Assembly (NCBI GenBank): GCA_965222205.1
Contig: OZ244932.1
Location: 496,001 to 560,000, forward strand
Source: RHLJ01 sp965222205
GTDB lineage: Bacteria; Bacteroidota; Rhodothermia; Balneolales; Balneolaceae
DNA length: 64,000 nucleotides
Reading direction: 5' to 3'
Part shown: in pieces, positions 26,796-34,239 of the stretch
Layout of the letters: the number at the start of each line of letters is the position of its first letter
How positions within the stretch are numbered: the first letter of the stretch is position 1
Made by a program: the position numbers and the translations under genes
The notes under the pieces: model-generated
What the model was told of the DNA's origin: nothing
Databases searched by the model: none
What the model saw: only the letters and a program-made list of their open reading frames with translations

Positions 26796-26810
26796 ATTGA
26801 AATAATCAAT

Positions 26811-28091
26811 ATGTCCCTAAACGTACTACTAATCGGAAGCGGAGGTCGTGAGCACGCCCTTGCCTGGGGAATTGCGAAGTCTCCCAGGCTTGATAAGCTA
26901 TACACCGCACCGGGAAACCCCGGTACTGCAAAATTGGGCGAAAATGTAGCTCTGGATGTTTCTGACCATGATGCGGTTTGGGAGTTCATTCAAACCCATA
27001 ATGTCGAGCTCACCGTTGTAGGCCCGGAGCAGCCTCTTGTGGATGGGATCGCTGATTATCTCGAAGCGAAAGGTCATTCGGTGTTTGGCCCAAAAAAGCA
27101 GGCCGCCATGCTGGAGGGAAGTAAGGAATTTGCCAAAGACTTTATGAAGCGGCATAATATACCAACAGCAGGTTATGAAGTTTTTAGTCAGGATGAATTT
27201 GATAAAGCTGCTGAGTACATCAAAAAACAAGGAAAATATCCGGTTGTGTTAAAAGCGGATGGATTGGCCGCCGGTAAAGGAGTTTTGATTCCGGAAACAG
27301 AAGAAGAAGCTTTGGAAGCTCTGGAAGAATTAAAAAGCGGAACGTTGAGTGGGGCTGCCTCACGGTTAGTAATTGAAGAGTTTATGGTTGGCGAGGAAGC
27401 CTCAGTTTTCGCAATTTGTGATGGGGATTCCTTTAAAGTGATAGGCAATGCCCAGGATCATAAACGTATTGGAGAAGGCGATACCGGACTTAATACCGGT
27501 GGAATGGGAGCGTATTCACCTGCCCCTATTGCTACAAAAGAGGTTCTGGACATCACAGAAAGGGATATTATTAAGCCCACGATTGAAGGCATGAAAGCAG
27601 AAGGTTACCCGTATCAGGGCTTTCTGTATGTAGGGTTGATGATCACTTCTGAAGGACCAAAAGTAGTGGAATACAACTGCCGGTTTGGAGATCCTGAATG
27701 TCAGGTTATTATCCCGAGAATGAAAACAGATCTGTTGGAAGCGATCCACTCCTGTACAACAGGTAACCTGGCTTCAACTCGTATCGAATTTGATGATCAA
27801 TATCGATGTACAGTGGTAATGGCTTCCGGTGGATATCCTGAATCCTATGAAAAAGGGAAAGAGATTACCGGGGTGAATGAAGTAAAAGAAGCGATAATTT
27901 TCCATGCCGGTACCAAAGAAGAAAATAGTAAGTTATACACCAACGGGGGACGTGTGTTAAATATAGTTGGTTCCGGAAATACCCTTCACCAAGCTATTGA
28001 CAATTCGTACTCCGAAATCAAGAAAATCCATTTTGACAAAGTCTACTTCCGAAAAGATATTGGATCAAAAGGGTTAAAACATCTGAAATAA
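26811..28091 (+). CDS. purD: Phosphoribosylamine-glycine ligase (GAR synthetase)
   Basis: ATP-grasp ligase for the second step of de novo purine synthesis. At 426 aa it has standard length. Family marks are the N-terminal loop L-I-G-S-G-G-R-E-H-A-L (7-17), L-Y-T-A-P-G-N-P-G-T, L-K-A-D-G-L-A-A-G-K-G-V, the P-A-P-I block in G-G-M-G-A-Y-S-P-A-P, and E-Y-N-C-R-F-G-D-P-E. The gene is separated from tpiA by the REP-like pair, so it may have its own promoter. It runs into the downstream propeller gene with a 3-bp gap. Confidence 0.98.
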   Translation: MSLNVLLIGSGGREHALAWGIAKSPRLDKLYTAPGNPGTAKLGENVALDVSDHDAVWEFIQTHNVELTVVGPEQPLVDGIADYLEAKGHSVFGPKKQAAMLEGSKEFAKDFMKRHNIPTAGYEVFSQDEFDKAAEYIKKQGKYPVVLKADGLAAGKGVLIPETEEEALEALEELKSGTLSGAASRLVIEEFMVGEEASVFAICDGDSFKVIGNAQDHKRIGEGDTGLNTGGMGAYSPAPIATKEVLDITERDIIKPTIEGMKAEGYPYQGFLYVGLMITSEGPKVVEYNCRFGDPECQVIIPRMKTDLLEAIHSCTTGNLASTRIEFDDQYRCTVVMASGGYPESYEKGKEITGVNEVKEAIIFHAGTKEENSKLYTNGGRVLNIVGSGNTLHQAIDNSYSEIKKIHFDKVYFRKDIGSKGLKHLK

Positions 28092-28094
28092 TAT

Positions 28095-28862
28095 ATGTTG
28101 AGGAAAAAGGGGGCATATCGTAAGAGAAACAGTCCCCTCTGGAGAGGGGATTTAGGGGTGTGTCTTTTAGTAGTTTCAACTTTTCTTTCAGGAACTCTTC
28201 TGGCTCAGCAAAAATCAACTTCTCCTCAAGTTCTTTTTACCAATCTCAAAAATCCAACCTCCATTTATGCGACTCAGCAACATCTTTTTGTAGTTGAATC
28301 AGGCAAACACAGAGTTTTAAAGCTTGATCATGATGGAAACCTTCTCGAAACCATGGGCGGACTGGGCACCGGAGACTATCAGTTTGATACCCCGATTGAT
28401 ATAGATGCAACAAACGGTCTTAAAATATACGTTTCTGATAACCGGAATAACCGGATACAAGTCTTCGACAGGCGATTTCAGTATCTGACTACTATTAAAG
28501 CTCCGGAAATGGCAAGAAACTTCAAGCCTACCCAGCTTATTGTAAATAATTTCGGAGAACTCTTTGTTTATGATGAGTCCTCAAAAGCTCTTTTTAAATT
28601 TGATGAAAATGGGAATTATCTGGACAATTATCAGATTCCGGGAACCATTACAGTTTACAATTTAAGAGATGTTAATGATGAGTTAAGGATCATTGATGTA
28701 AAAGAGATGATTATGTATACGATGAGTTCCAATGGGATTTTTCATGAGCAATGGCCTTTTTTCTTCTATGATGGTAAAAGCTTGCTTGATCAGTCCTTTT
28801 CTGGTAATTATAGATTTGATCTCTATAGAAATCAGATCAGGAAAATAATTGTTACTGAATGA
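28095..28862 (+). CDS. Secreted NHL/6-bladed beta-propeller protein
   Basis: A 255-aa exported protein with NHL-type propeller repeats, for example H-R-V-L-K-L-D-H-D-G-N and the textbook N-R-N-N-R-I-Q-V-F-D-R-R-F-Q-Y (about 113-129). The N-terminus is unusual: the first 20 codons cross a GC-rich genomic repeat (28132-28162) read as S-P-L-W-R-G-D-L-G-V, and the hydrophobic signal segment begins only after it. A GTG at 28158 would start exactly at the signal segment, so the true start is doubtful. The gene overlaps the luxE-like gene by an ATGA and follows purD by 3 bp. Its role, perhaps binding or scaffolding at the surface, is unknown. Confidence 0.78.
   Translation: MLRKKGAYRKRNSPLWRGDLGVCLLVVSTFLSGTLLAQQKSTSPQVLFTNLKNPTSIYATQQHLFVVESGKHRVLKLDHDGNLLETMGGLGTGDYQFDTPIDIDATNGLKIYVSDNRNNRIQVFDRRFQYLTTIKAPEMARNFKPTQLIVNNFGELFVYDESSKALFKFDENGNYLDNYQIPGTITVYNLRDVNDELRIIDVKEMIMYTMSSNGIFHEQWPFFFYDGKSLLDQSFSGNYRFDLYRNQIRKIIVTE
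28132..28162 (+). repeat. GC-rich palindromic repeat inside the propeller gene's 5' end
   Basis: CCCCTCTGGAGAGGGG is an 8-bp-arm palindrome followed by ATTTAGGGG. Repeats of this form are scattered in Bacteroidota and cyanobacterial genomes and are often misread as coding (S-P-L-x-R-G-x-x-G-V on one strand, T-P-L-N-P-L-S-R-G on the other). Here it is in frame in the annotated CDS. Confidence 0.65.
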
Positions 28863-29845
28863 TTGATCCGTTCGATTCATCCACTCCTTTTAAAGAAAAA
28901 GCCCTTCAAATCTTTGAATTTCAGAAAGAACACAATCCTGTTTATGGAAAATTCTGTAGAGCTTTAGGTGTAACTCAGGTAAAAGAAATTTCAGAAATAC
29001 CGCTACTGCCTATTCAGGCTTTTAAAGACACCACGATTGTTTCACAATCGAATTCAAAATTCAAAATTCAAAATTTTGAATTTTTCCAATCAAGTGGAAC
29101 AAGCGGGATGAACCGAAGTCGGCATTACATTGCAGATCCGGAATTATATAAAGCTTCCATCATTAAAGGGATGCAGGGGTTTTATAATTTAGATGAATTC
29201 ATAATTCTTGCTTACACTCCCGGTTATATCTCAAACCCTCATTCTTCTCTGGTTTGGATGTTGAATGTATTGATTGAAAGAGACCAGACTGGGTTAAGTC
29301 AGTTTTTAGAGTTAGGAAAGCCAATAAAATCAGAAATTATCGACAGCATAAAGTCTGGGGGAAAACGGGTAATGCTTTTTGGGGCAGCCTTTGGGTTACT
29401 CGATTTGATTGAACTTGAAAAGATAGAGTTACCTGTAGATTCCATCATTATGGAAACAGGAGGAATGAAAACTCATCGCCGGGAAATGAGTAAGGCTGAG
29501 CTTCATCAGGAATTGGCTCAGGGGTTCGGTCTTCCGATAAAGAATATACATTCAGAATATGGTATGACAGAGTTGTTGAGTCAGTCATATAGCTTTGGAT
29601 CGGAGTGGTTTCAGTCAGTGCCATGGATGAAGATTTCCATTCGGAATCCAAAAAATCCCATGAAAGAAATGCCTTACGGAGAAGAAGGATTGATTGGAGT
29701 AATTGACCTCGCAAATCAATACTCATGTTCCTTTATACTTACCGGAGACAAAGGGATTCAGAATGAAAAAGGACAATTTCAGGTTCTGGGAAGATGGAAC
29801 CCGCAGAACCTAAGAGGCTGTAATTTTCTAATAGATGTAGATTGA
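28859..29845 (+). CDS. LuxE-like acyl-protein synthetase / acyl-activating enzyme
   Basis: A 328-aa member of the LuxE acyl-protein synthetase family (PF04443-like, ANL-related). LuxE activates fatty acids as acyl-AMP and hands the acyl group to the LuxC reductase. The AMP-binding loop F-F-Q-S-S-G-T-S-G-M-N-R-S (75-87) and the second motif H-S-E-Y-G-M-T-E-L-L (about 246-255) are present, as are the hallmark I-P-L-L-P-I-Q-A-F-K-D and a C-terminal T-G-D-K-G segment. A 7-bp repeat is translated just before the AMP-binding loop (residues 65-76). ATGA overlap couples it to the propeller gene. With the luxC-like gene next door, a fatty-acid reductase function is likely; no luciferase genes are present. 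Confidence 0.85.
   Translation: MIDPFDSSTPFKEKALQIFEFQKEHNPVYGKFCRALGVTQVKEISEIPLLPIQAFKDTTIVSQSNSKFKIQNFEFFQSSGTSGMNRSRHYIADPELYKASIIKGMQGFYNLDEFIILAYTPGYISNPHSSLVWMLNVLIERDQTGLSQFLELGKPIKSEIIDSIKSGGKRVMLFGAAFGLLDLIELEKIELPVDSIIMETGGMKTHRREMSKAELHQELAQGFGLPIKNIHSEYGMTELLSQSYSFGSEWFQSVPWMKISIRNPKNPMKEMPYGEEGLIGVIDLANQYSCSFILTGDKGIQNEKGQFQVLGRWNPQNLRGCNFLIDVD
29051..29085 (+). repeat. Heptanucleotide tandem repeat within luxE-like CDS
   Basis: Three perfect copies of AATTCAA (29051-29071) and two degenerate copies. An 18-bp perfect palindrome spans 29065-29082. It is in frame and encodes an N-S-K-F-K-I-Q-N-F-E-F-F linker. Confidence 0.85.
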
Positions 29846-29856
29846 AAGTTTAACAG

Positions 29857-29884
29857 GTAAAAGTAACTCATGAATTACTTTTAC
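29857..29884. repeat. Inverted repeat after the luxE-like gene
   Basis: Ten-bp perfect arms GTAAAAGTAA / TTACTTTTAC around an 8-nt loop, 12 bp after the stop codon. No T-tract follows, so termination is uncertain. Confidence 0.55.
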
Positions 29885-29930
29885 GGGTTGATAGCGAACC
29901 TAAAAATGACAATAGCCTTACCGTTTAGTT

Positions 29931-29957
29931 GTCATGCTGAACTTGATTCAGCATCTG
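29931..29957 (+). repeat. REP-like hairpin, copy 3
   Basis: Same 27-bp unit as at 26698: GTC, arms ATGCTGAA / TTCAGCAT, loop CTTGA, CTG. It differs from copy 1 by two compensated base pairs. It lies 15 bp before the luxC-like gene. Confidence 0.8.
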
Positions 29958-29971
29958 TGTAAGTTTAATTC

Positions 29972-31015
29972 ATGATGAAAGACTTCCAAAATCACATATC
30001 AAAAGTAGCAGAAGCAGCCCGAAAATGGCTGCAACCAGATAATATCCAGCTAAAGCTAGCCATTGAGCGAACTGTTGATGAAGGCTTATTTAGCTTCGAA
30101 GACATTAAATTTCAGGTCAGAGCGCTTAAAGAAAACATTGATTCTGGTCAGATTGAGGAATGGGTTGCAAGAGCCGGATTAGGTGAAGAAAAGAACTCGA
30201 TTGGACAAAAAGTACTCTGTCTGCATGCAGGAAATTTACCACTGGTTGGATTTCAGGATGCGCTGGGGATGGTTCTTTCCGGCGCTGATTATTACGGCAA
30301 GCTTTCCCGAAAAGACCCGTATTTACTAGCTACTTTTCTTGAAATGCTGAAAGCTTCCGGAATAGAAATTCACATCGGTTATTCTACAGATCTTTCTAAT
30401 TTCAAAAACCTCAAAGCCGATAAACTCTTATTTGCCGGATCTTCAGAATCGGTTCCTAAGGTAAAGGAAGAGCTTAAAGAAATAGAAGCCACAACTCCTG
30501 AAACCGAGTTTGTTATTCGAACAGCCAAGTTCTCGATGGCATACATCACCAACGAAGAACCTGAAGTAATCACAGACTTAGTAGAAGCCATTTTCCGGTA
30601 TGGGGGGCAGGGTTGCAGATCGGTGGCAGTGGTAGTGAGTCCAATTCGATTCAACAAACTAAAATGTCATTTCCAGGACTATATTGAATCCTTTTGGTTG
30701 AAGAACCCACAGCATAAAAAGCCAACCGATGCGCTTTCCTACCAGTTCGCCTACAACAAAGCCATAGACCGGCCACAAGCCTGGCTCGATGATTTTCTGA
30801 TTCAGGAAAGTGAAGAATTCCCTGAACTGGATTTTACTTTACACTGGGTTCAGGGAGACAAAGAGAAACTAAAAGAACTTAAAGAAAAATTCGGCCCTGC
30901 TATTCAAACCGTATATACAGCAGGAGAGAAAATTGAAGGAATTGAAACTGAATTCTTAAGCAAAGCCCAAACCCCAGACTTGTGGTGGAAACCGGATGGG
31001 CTGGGGGTTGTTTAG
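29972..31015 (+). CDS. LuxC-like acyl-CoA reductase
   Basis: A 347-aa aldehyde-dehydrogenase-fold reductase of the LuxC family (PF05893). LuxC reduces an enzyme-bound acyl thioester to the fatty aldehyde with NADPH. Motifs are H-A-G-N-L-P-L-V-G-F-Q-D-A-L (85-98), L-L-F-A-G-S-S-E-S-V (nucleotide site) and the catalytic loop Y-G-G-Q-G-C-R-S-V with Cys215. It is shorter than the roughly 480-aa Vibrio LuxC but similar to the compact family members of Bacteroidota. It begins 126 bp after the luxE-like gene on the same strand, separated by an inverted repeat and a REP-like element. Together they probably make a long-chain aldehyde for an envelope lipid or pigment (inference). Confidence 0.85.
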   Translation: MMKDFQNHISKVAEAARKWLQPDNIQLKLAIERTVDEGLFSFEDIKFQVRALKENIDSGQIEEWVARAGLGEEKNSIGQKVLCLHAGNLPLVGFQDALGMVLSGADYYGKLSRKDPYLLATFLEMLKASGIEIHIGYSTDLSNFKNLKADKLLFAGSSESVPKVKEELKEIEATTPETEFVIRTAKFSMAYITNEEPEVITDLVEAIFRYGGQGCRSVAVVVSPIRFNKLKCHFQDYIESFWLKNPQHKKPTDALSYQFAYNKAIDRPQAWLDDFLIQESEEFPELDFTLHWVQGDKEKLKELKEKFGPAIQTVYTAGEKIEGIETEFLSKAQTPDLWWKPDGLGVV

Positions 31016-31036
31016 TAGTATATAGGTACTCACTTT

Positions 31037-33262
31037 TTACTCTTGAACGTAAACCTGTCTCCACTTCTTCTTTACTTCGAAGATTCGAAAGTTTGATTCC
31101 AAATATTGAGTACTTCCGTAGTTACTTCTTACATCTATAAGTAGATTTTTATCATTCAAATAAATAAAGTCATCCTTGAATTGGTAGGCTAAATCATACT
31201 TATAATAATCTATCACTTCGTACCCTTCAGAAGTATGTTCAATAATATAAACACCATCGTATACCTGACCTAATGAATAATTGGGTGAATGGTATAACCC
31301 TGTAACGGAACTAGGATTACCATTTATTGTAATGGCTGTGCTATCAATTATCTGATCCAGACCTAAATCGTATCTTATAATTCCATTACGATGCTCATGA
31401 TACCTTGATGAAAATAATAAAGTATCCATGGAAAAAGGTGAACTTATTACTTGCTGAGATGACGAAATTAAATTTGAATTAAAGGTATATGATCTATCAT
31501 ATTGGATAGTTTCATCTTGAAATATATATTTTAATAAAGATGCATTTGTATTACGGCGTTTAAAAAACAGGAAAAGAGAATTGGAATTATAATTTGTATA
31601 AAACTTGCCCAAAAGATTTTCTTCGATGGTTTGAACAGCTCCATTTTGGAGCTCAAGTTTTAGAATTTTATGATCGATTCCACCATTTATTAGATTATGA
31701 ATCTGAGTGCTTAGAAAAATATTTTCGTCATCTGGCGAAAATATCAAATCTCGGGCATAATCTAAGTTTTCAATAGATAATGTCTTGACTAAACTCTTAC
31801 TGTTAGTATTATAAAGGTAAATTTTATCTTCATTTCCTATCCGGTCATATAACGCAAATTTATCTCCCGTTTTGTTCATCTTAATGTACTCAACATGTTT
31901 TTGGGTTGGTGTGGAAATACGGGTAGAAGAGAAGTTCTCAAGGTTAAAGAAATAAAGGTAATCTGCTTGGTTTTCGCTTATTCCAGCACAATAAACAAGT
32001 TGATTTGTAGAAGGTGAATATTGAAAACTATATAACCAATTTTCAGAATGATAGATTTTGTCGACAAAAGAAAATCCCAGTTTATAATAAACAGAATATG
32101 GAGATGAATCATTACTTAAAGTAGTTTTCAGAACGTAAGTATAAATGTCTTTTTTGTCTAAGTTGGAATCAACAAATATTGAGTCTCCAGGTGCAAGAAC
32201 TCCAATTGGAATCAATTCATTATCATTTGTACTACGGAATATCTCAATGTTCCTTTTTACAGGGAATCGTTCTCTTATCAATAACTGTAGTTCGGAGTTG
32301 CTTGTAGTGAAAACAGAATCAATTGCTGGAGGGGGAATATTAGCTAAATCAAGAATATCTGATTTAGAAACAGGACTTAGAGTTTGATTTACAAAGCCAA
32401 CTACTGAACTTGAAATTTCATCTCCTTGCTCAAATGCATTTTGAATGTAAAATGAATTATTATTTTCGGAAACAGTATAGGCCTCTTTATTTTGATTGAT
32501 CTGAATAGTTAATTCAAATCCGTTTTCAAATTCTGAGTTATCTTCCCATGTTACAAGTAAAGAATCAACTCCAATAAGGCTTTGCGCAATTTTTGTGGGT
32601 CCGGTTGCATTTATAGTGGTAGATTTCGAAATTTCTAAAGTAGTATCAGATTGGAATACTTTAAACGGGGTTATAAAAAAATCATGAACAAATCCATCCT
32701 GAGGAACTTCGATTTGGATGGATTTTATTCCTCTTGAAACACTCTCAACAAATAGATGATCATCATTTGTATCTGGAGATCTTGTTACCAAATACCCATC
32801 ATGAAGAGATACGTTATCCGACCAAGTTAGCTCAATTCCTTGATCAATCTTAGATGCTGAAAAATCAAGTATTTCACCAAAATAGATTTCAATTTCTTGA
32901 GCAATAGATTCTATACTATCCGTAATTGAAACTATTCTGAATGAAGTTGGGAAAGCAAAATCTCCAGTATTATCAGTATAAGAAGTAGAATTTGGTGGCA
33001 ATTCAACAACTAAAGAAAAAGACGTGTCTCCCAGAGCTTTATAAATTCTATATCCAGTTTCATAAGAACTATTATCTACCCATTGTAGAAGTACAGCATT
33101 TTGATTATCTATTGAATAGTTAGCATTTGAGGGAGGGTCAGGAAGAAATCTGTCGCTACCTAAATCATTCTCATTATCCCTCTCAAACTCTGGAGCAGTA
33201 CTACATGAGTAACCAAGAAGCCCGGCACAAAGGAAAGAGAATATTAAAATTAATCTGTTCAT
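31037..33262 (-). CDS. Lipoprotein with Fn3-like and propeller-like regions (module B')
   Basis: A 741-aa outer-membrane or periplasmic lipoprotein (lipobox L-G-Y-S-C, Cys20). After an acidic linker come about four Fn3-like repeats (about 45-400). The first has V-L-L-Q-W-V-D-N-S-S-Y-E-T-G-Y-R-I-Y; later ones repeat L-T-W-S-D-N and V-T-W-E-D-N-S-E-F-E-N-G-F-E-L. The C-terminal half (about 405-741) is a series of strand repeats like a WD40/TolB propeller, e.g. F-A-L-Y-D-R-I-G-N-E-D-K-I-Y-L-Y-N and I-F-S-P-D-D-E-N-I. It is the last gene of a four-gene operon and overlaps the previous gene by ATGA. It shares architecture with the gene two positions upstream. Function is unknown. Confidence 0.75.
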   Translation of the reverse strand: MNRLILIFSFLCAGLLGYSCSTAPEFERDNENDLGSDRFLPDPPSNANYSIDNQNAVLLQWVDNSSYETGYRIYKALGDTSFSLVVELPPNSTSYTDNTGDFAFPTSFRIVSITDSIESIAQEIEIYFGEILDFSASKIDQGIELTWSDNVSLHDGYLVTRSPDTNDDHLFVESVSRGIKSIQIEVPQDGFVHDFFITPFKVFQSDTTLEISKSTTINATGPTKIAQSLIGVDSLLVTWEDNSEFENGFELTIQINQNKEAYTVSENNNSFYIQNAFEQGDEISSSVVGFVNQTLSPVSKSDILDLANIPPPAIDSVFTTSNSELQLLIRERFPVKRNIEIFRSTNDNELIPIGVLAPGDSIFVDSNLDKKDIYTYVLKTTLSNDSSPYSVYYKLGFSFVDKIYHSENWLYSFQYSPSTNQLVYCAGISENQADYLYFFNLENFSSTRISTPTQKHVEYIKMNKTGDKFALYDRIGNEDKIYLYNTNSKSLVKTLSIENLDYARDLIFSPDDENIFLSTQIHNLINGGIDHKILKLELQNGAVQTIEENLLGKFYTNYNSNSLFLFFKRRNTNASLLKYIFQDETIQYDRSYTFNSNLISSSQQVISSPFSMDTLLFSSRYHEHRNGIIRYDLGLDQIIDSTAITINGNPSSVTGLYHSPNYSLGQVYDGVYIIEHTSEGYEVIDYYKYDLAYQFKDDFIYLNDKNLLIDVRSNYGSTQYLESNFRIFEVKKKWRQVYVQE

Positions 33263-34239
33263 TCGGCTCCAAAGTTAACTTGAATAGTTGTCTGGTTAAT
33301 CAATCCAAAAGTATCCACTTCCTGAGATAAGTAGAACTCCAAAGACCGTTTTTTGTAATAACCTCCTTTTGGGTTATTGGTATAAGCATCAAAAATATTG
33401 TAGGCGTAAACCAGCAAAGCACCACCGAGCAGGAATCTGCGTTGATTATCGAGTTTAGTAACTAGATCCTGTTGGCGTTCAGTCAGGTTTCCTAAAATAA
33501 ATGCTTGCTCTTCATCTCTGGCATCGTTGTATTGTTTTCTGAGAGAGTAAAAATTCTCTTTCTCTTCGGAATATTCGAGGGACTTACTAATTCCAGAAGC
33601 TAATAAAGAGGTTGTTGCAATAGAGAATCCTAGTCCTTTTAAATATTGCTGTTTATAGATTTGAGACGCTCCCGGAAATACGGAAATCGTTTTTGCCAGT
33701 AGCTCATTTGGTCTTCGGTAATGTTCATACACAGAAATGCCAGGTTTAATTGAGAAATCACTGGTTTTTGAACCGAAGTCAGGATTCACAATTTCCAGTT
33801 CAATTCGTTTGAACGGAGAGTTAAGCTTTGCAAAACCTGTTCCGACTAATTCCCCCAGGTGATAAATTTCTGAGTCATGGTCAACCATCAACATAAAATT
33901 GGCATTGAAATACCGCTCGCTTGCAAGATTACCCTGAATAGTTTTTTTGGATGGGTTTATGTTGAAGTTGTAGTTTATTGTTCTGGTTGAGTCACGATAG
34001 ATAAAACGACGGGTGATAGTTCGGGAGTCTAAAGGAGGGTAAGCTTCAATAATATGTGTACCAACAGGAAGTTCCAGTGAATCTCCGGAAAACACGGTTC
34101 TCTTAGTTTCAATATCCCGATCAATCACAACAATAATAGAATCCGTATTGAAGTCGAATTTTAAGAAGCCGGTTTCCTGAGCGGTTGCAGAAAATCTAAA
34201 GACGATTAAAAAAAGGGTTAAAATGGAAACCTTGTTCAT
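33259..34239 (-). CDS. PEGA/DUF5683-like exported membrane protein (module A')
   Basis: A 326-aa protein with a signal peptide ending S-A-T-A-Q. The ATG at 34239 is chosen because it overlaps the upstream stop as ATGA; a start five codons earlier is less likely. The N-terminal half has beta-domain signatures of PEGA type (S-L-E-L-P-V-G-T-H-I-I-E-A-Y, about 50-63). The C-terminal half matches DUF5683-like proteins: V-F-P-G-A-S-Q-I-Y-K-Q-Q-Y-L-K-G-L-G-F, a hydrophobic hairpin, a charged helix, then a second hydrophobic segment and Y-N-I-F-D-A-Y. It is a paralogue of the first gene of the operon, at the level of local motifs. Confidence 0.75.
   Translation of the reverse strand: MNKVSILTLFLIVFRFSATAQETGFLKFDFNTDSIIVVIDRDIETKRTVFSGDSLELPVGTHIIEAYPPLDSRTITRRFIYRDSTRTINYNFNINPSKKTIQGNLASERYFNANFMLMVDHDSEIYHLGELVGTGFAKLNSPFKRIELEIVNPDFGSKTSDFSIKPGISVYEHYRRPNELLAKTISVFPGASQIYKQQYLKGLGFSIATTSLLASGISKSLEYSEEKENFYSLRKQYNDARDEEQAFILGNLTERQQDLVTKLDNQRRFLLGGALLVYAYNIFDAYTNNPKGGYYKKRSLEFYLSQEVDTFGLINQTTIQVNFGAE

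Noticed and set aside
28018..28218. Minus-strand open frame with T-P-L-N-P-L-S-R-G
   Set aside because: This is the typical false translation of the GC-rich palindromic repeat at 28132-28162.
28859..31015. A bioluminescence (lux) operon
   Set aside because: Only LuxE- and LuxC-like genes are present; no luciferase, LuxD or LuxG homologue is nearby.
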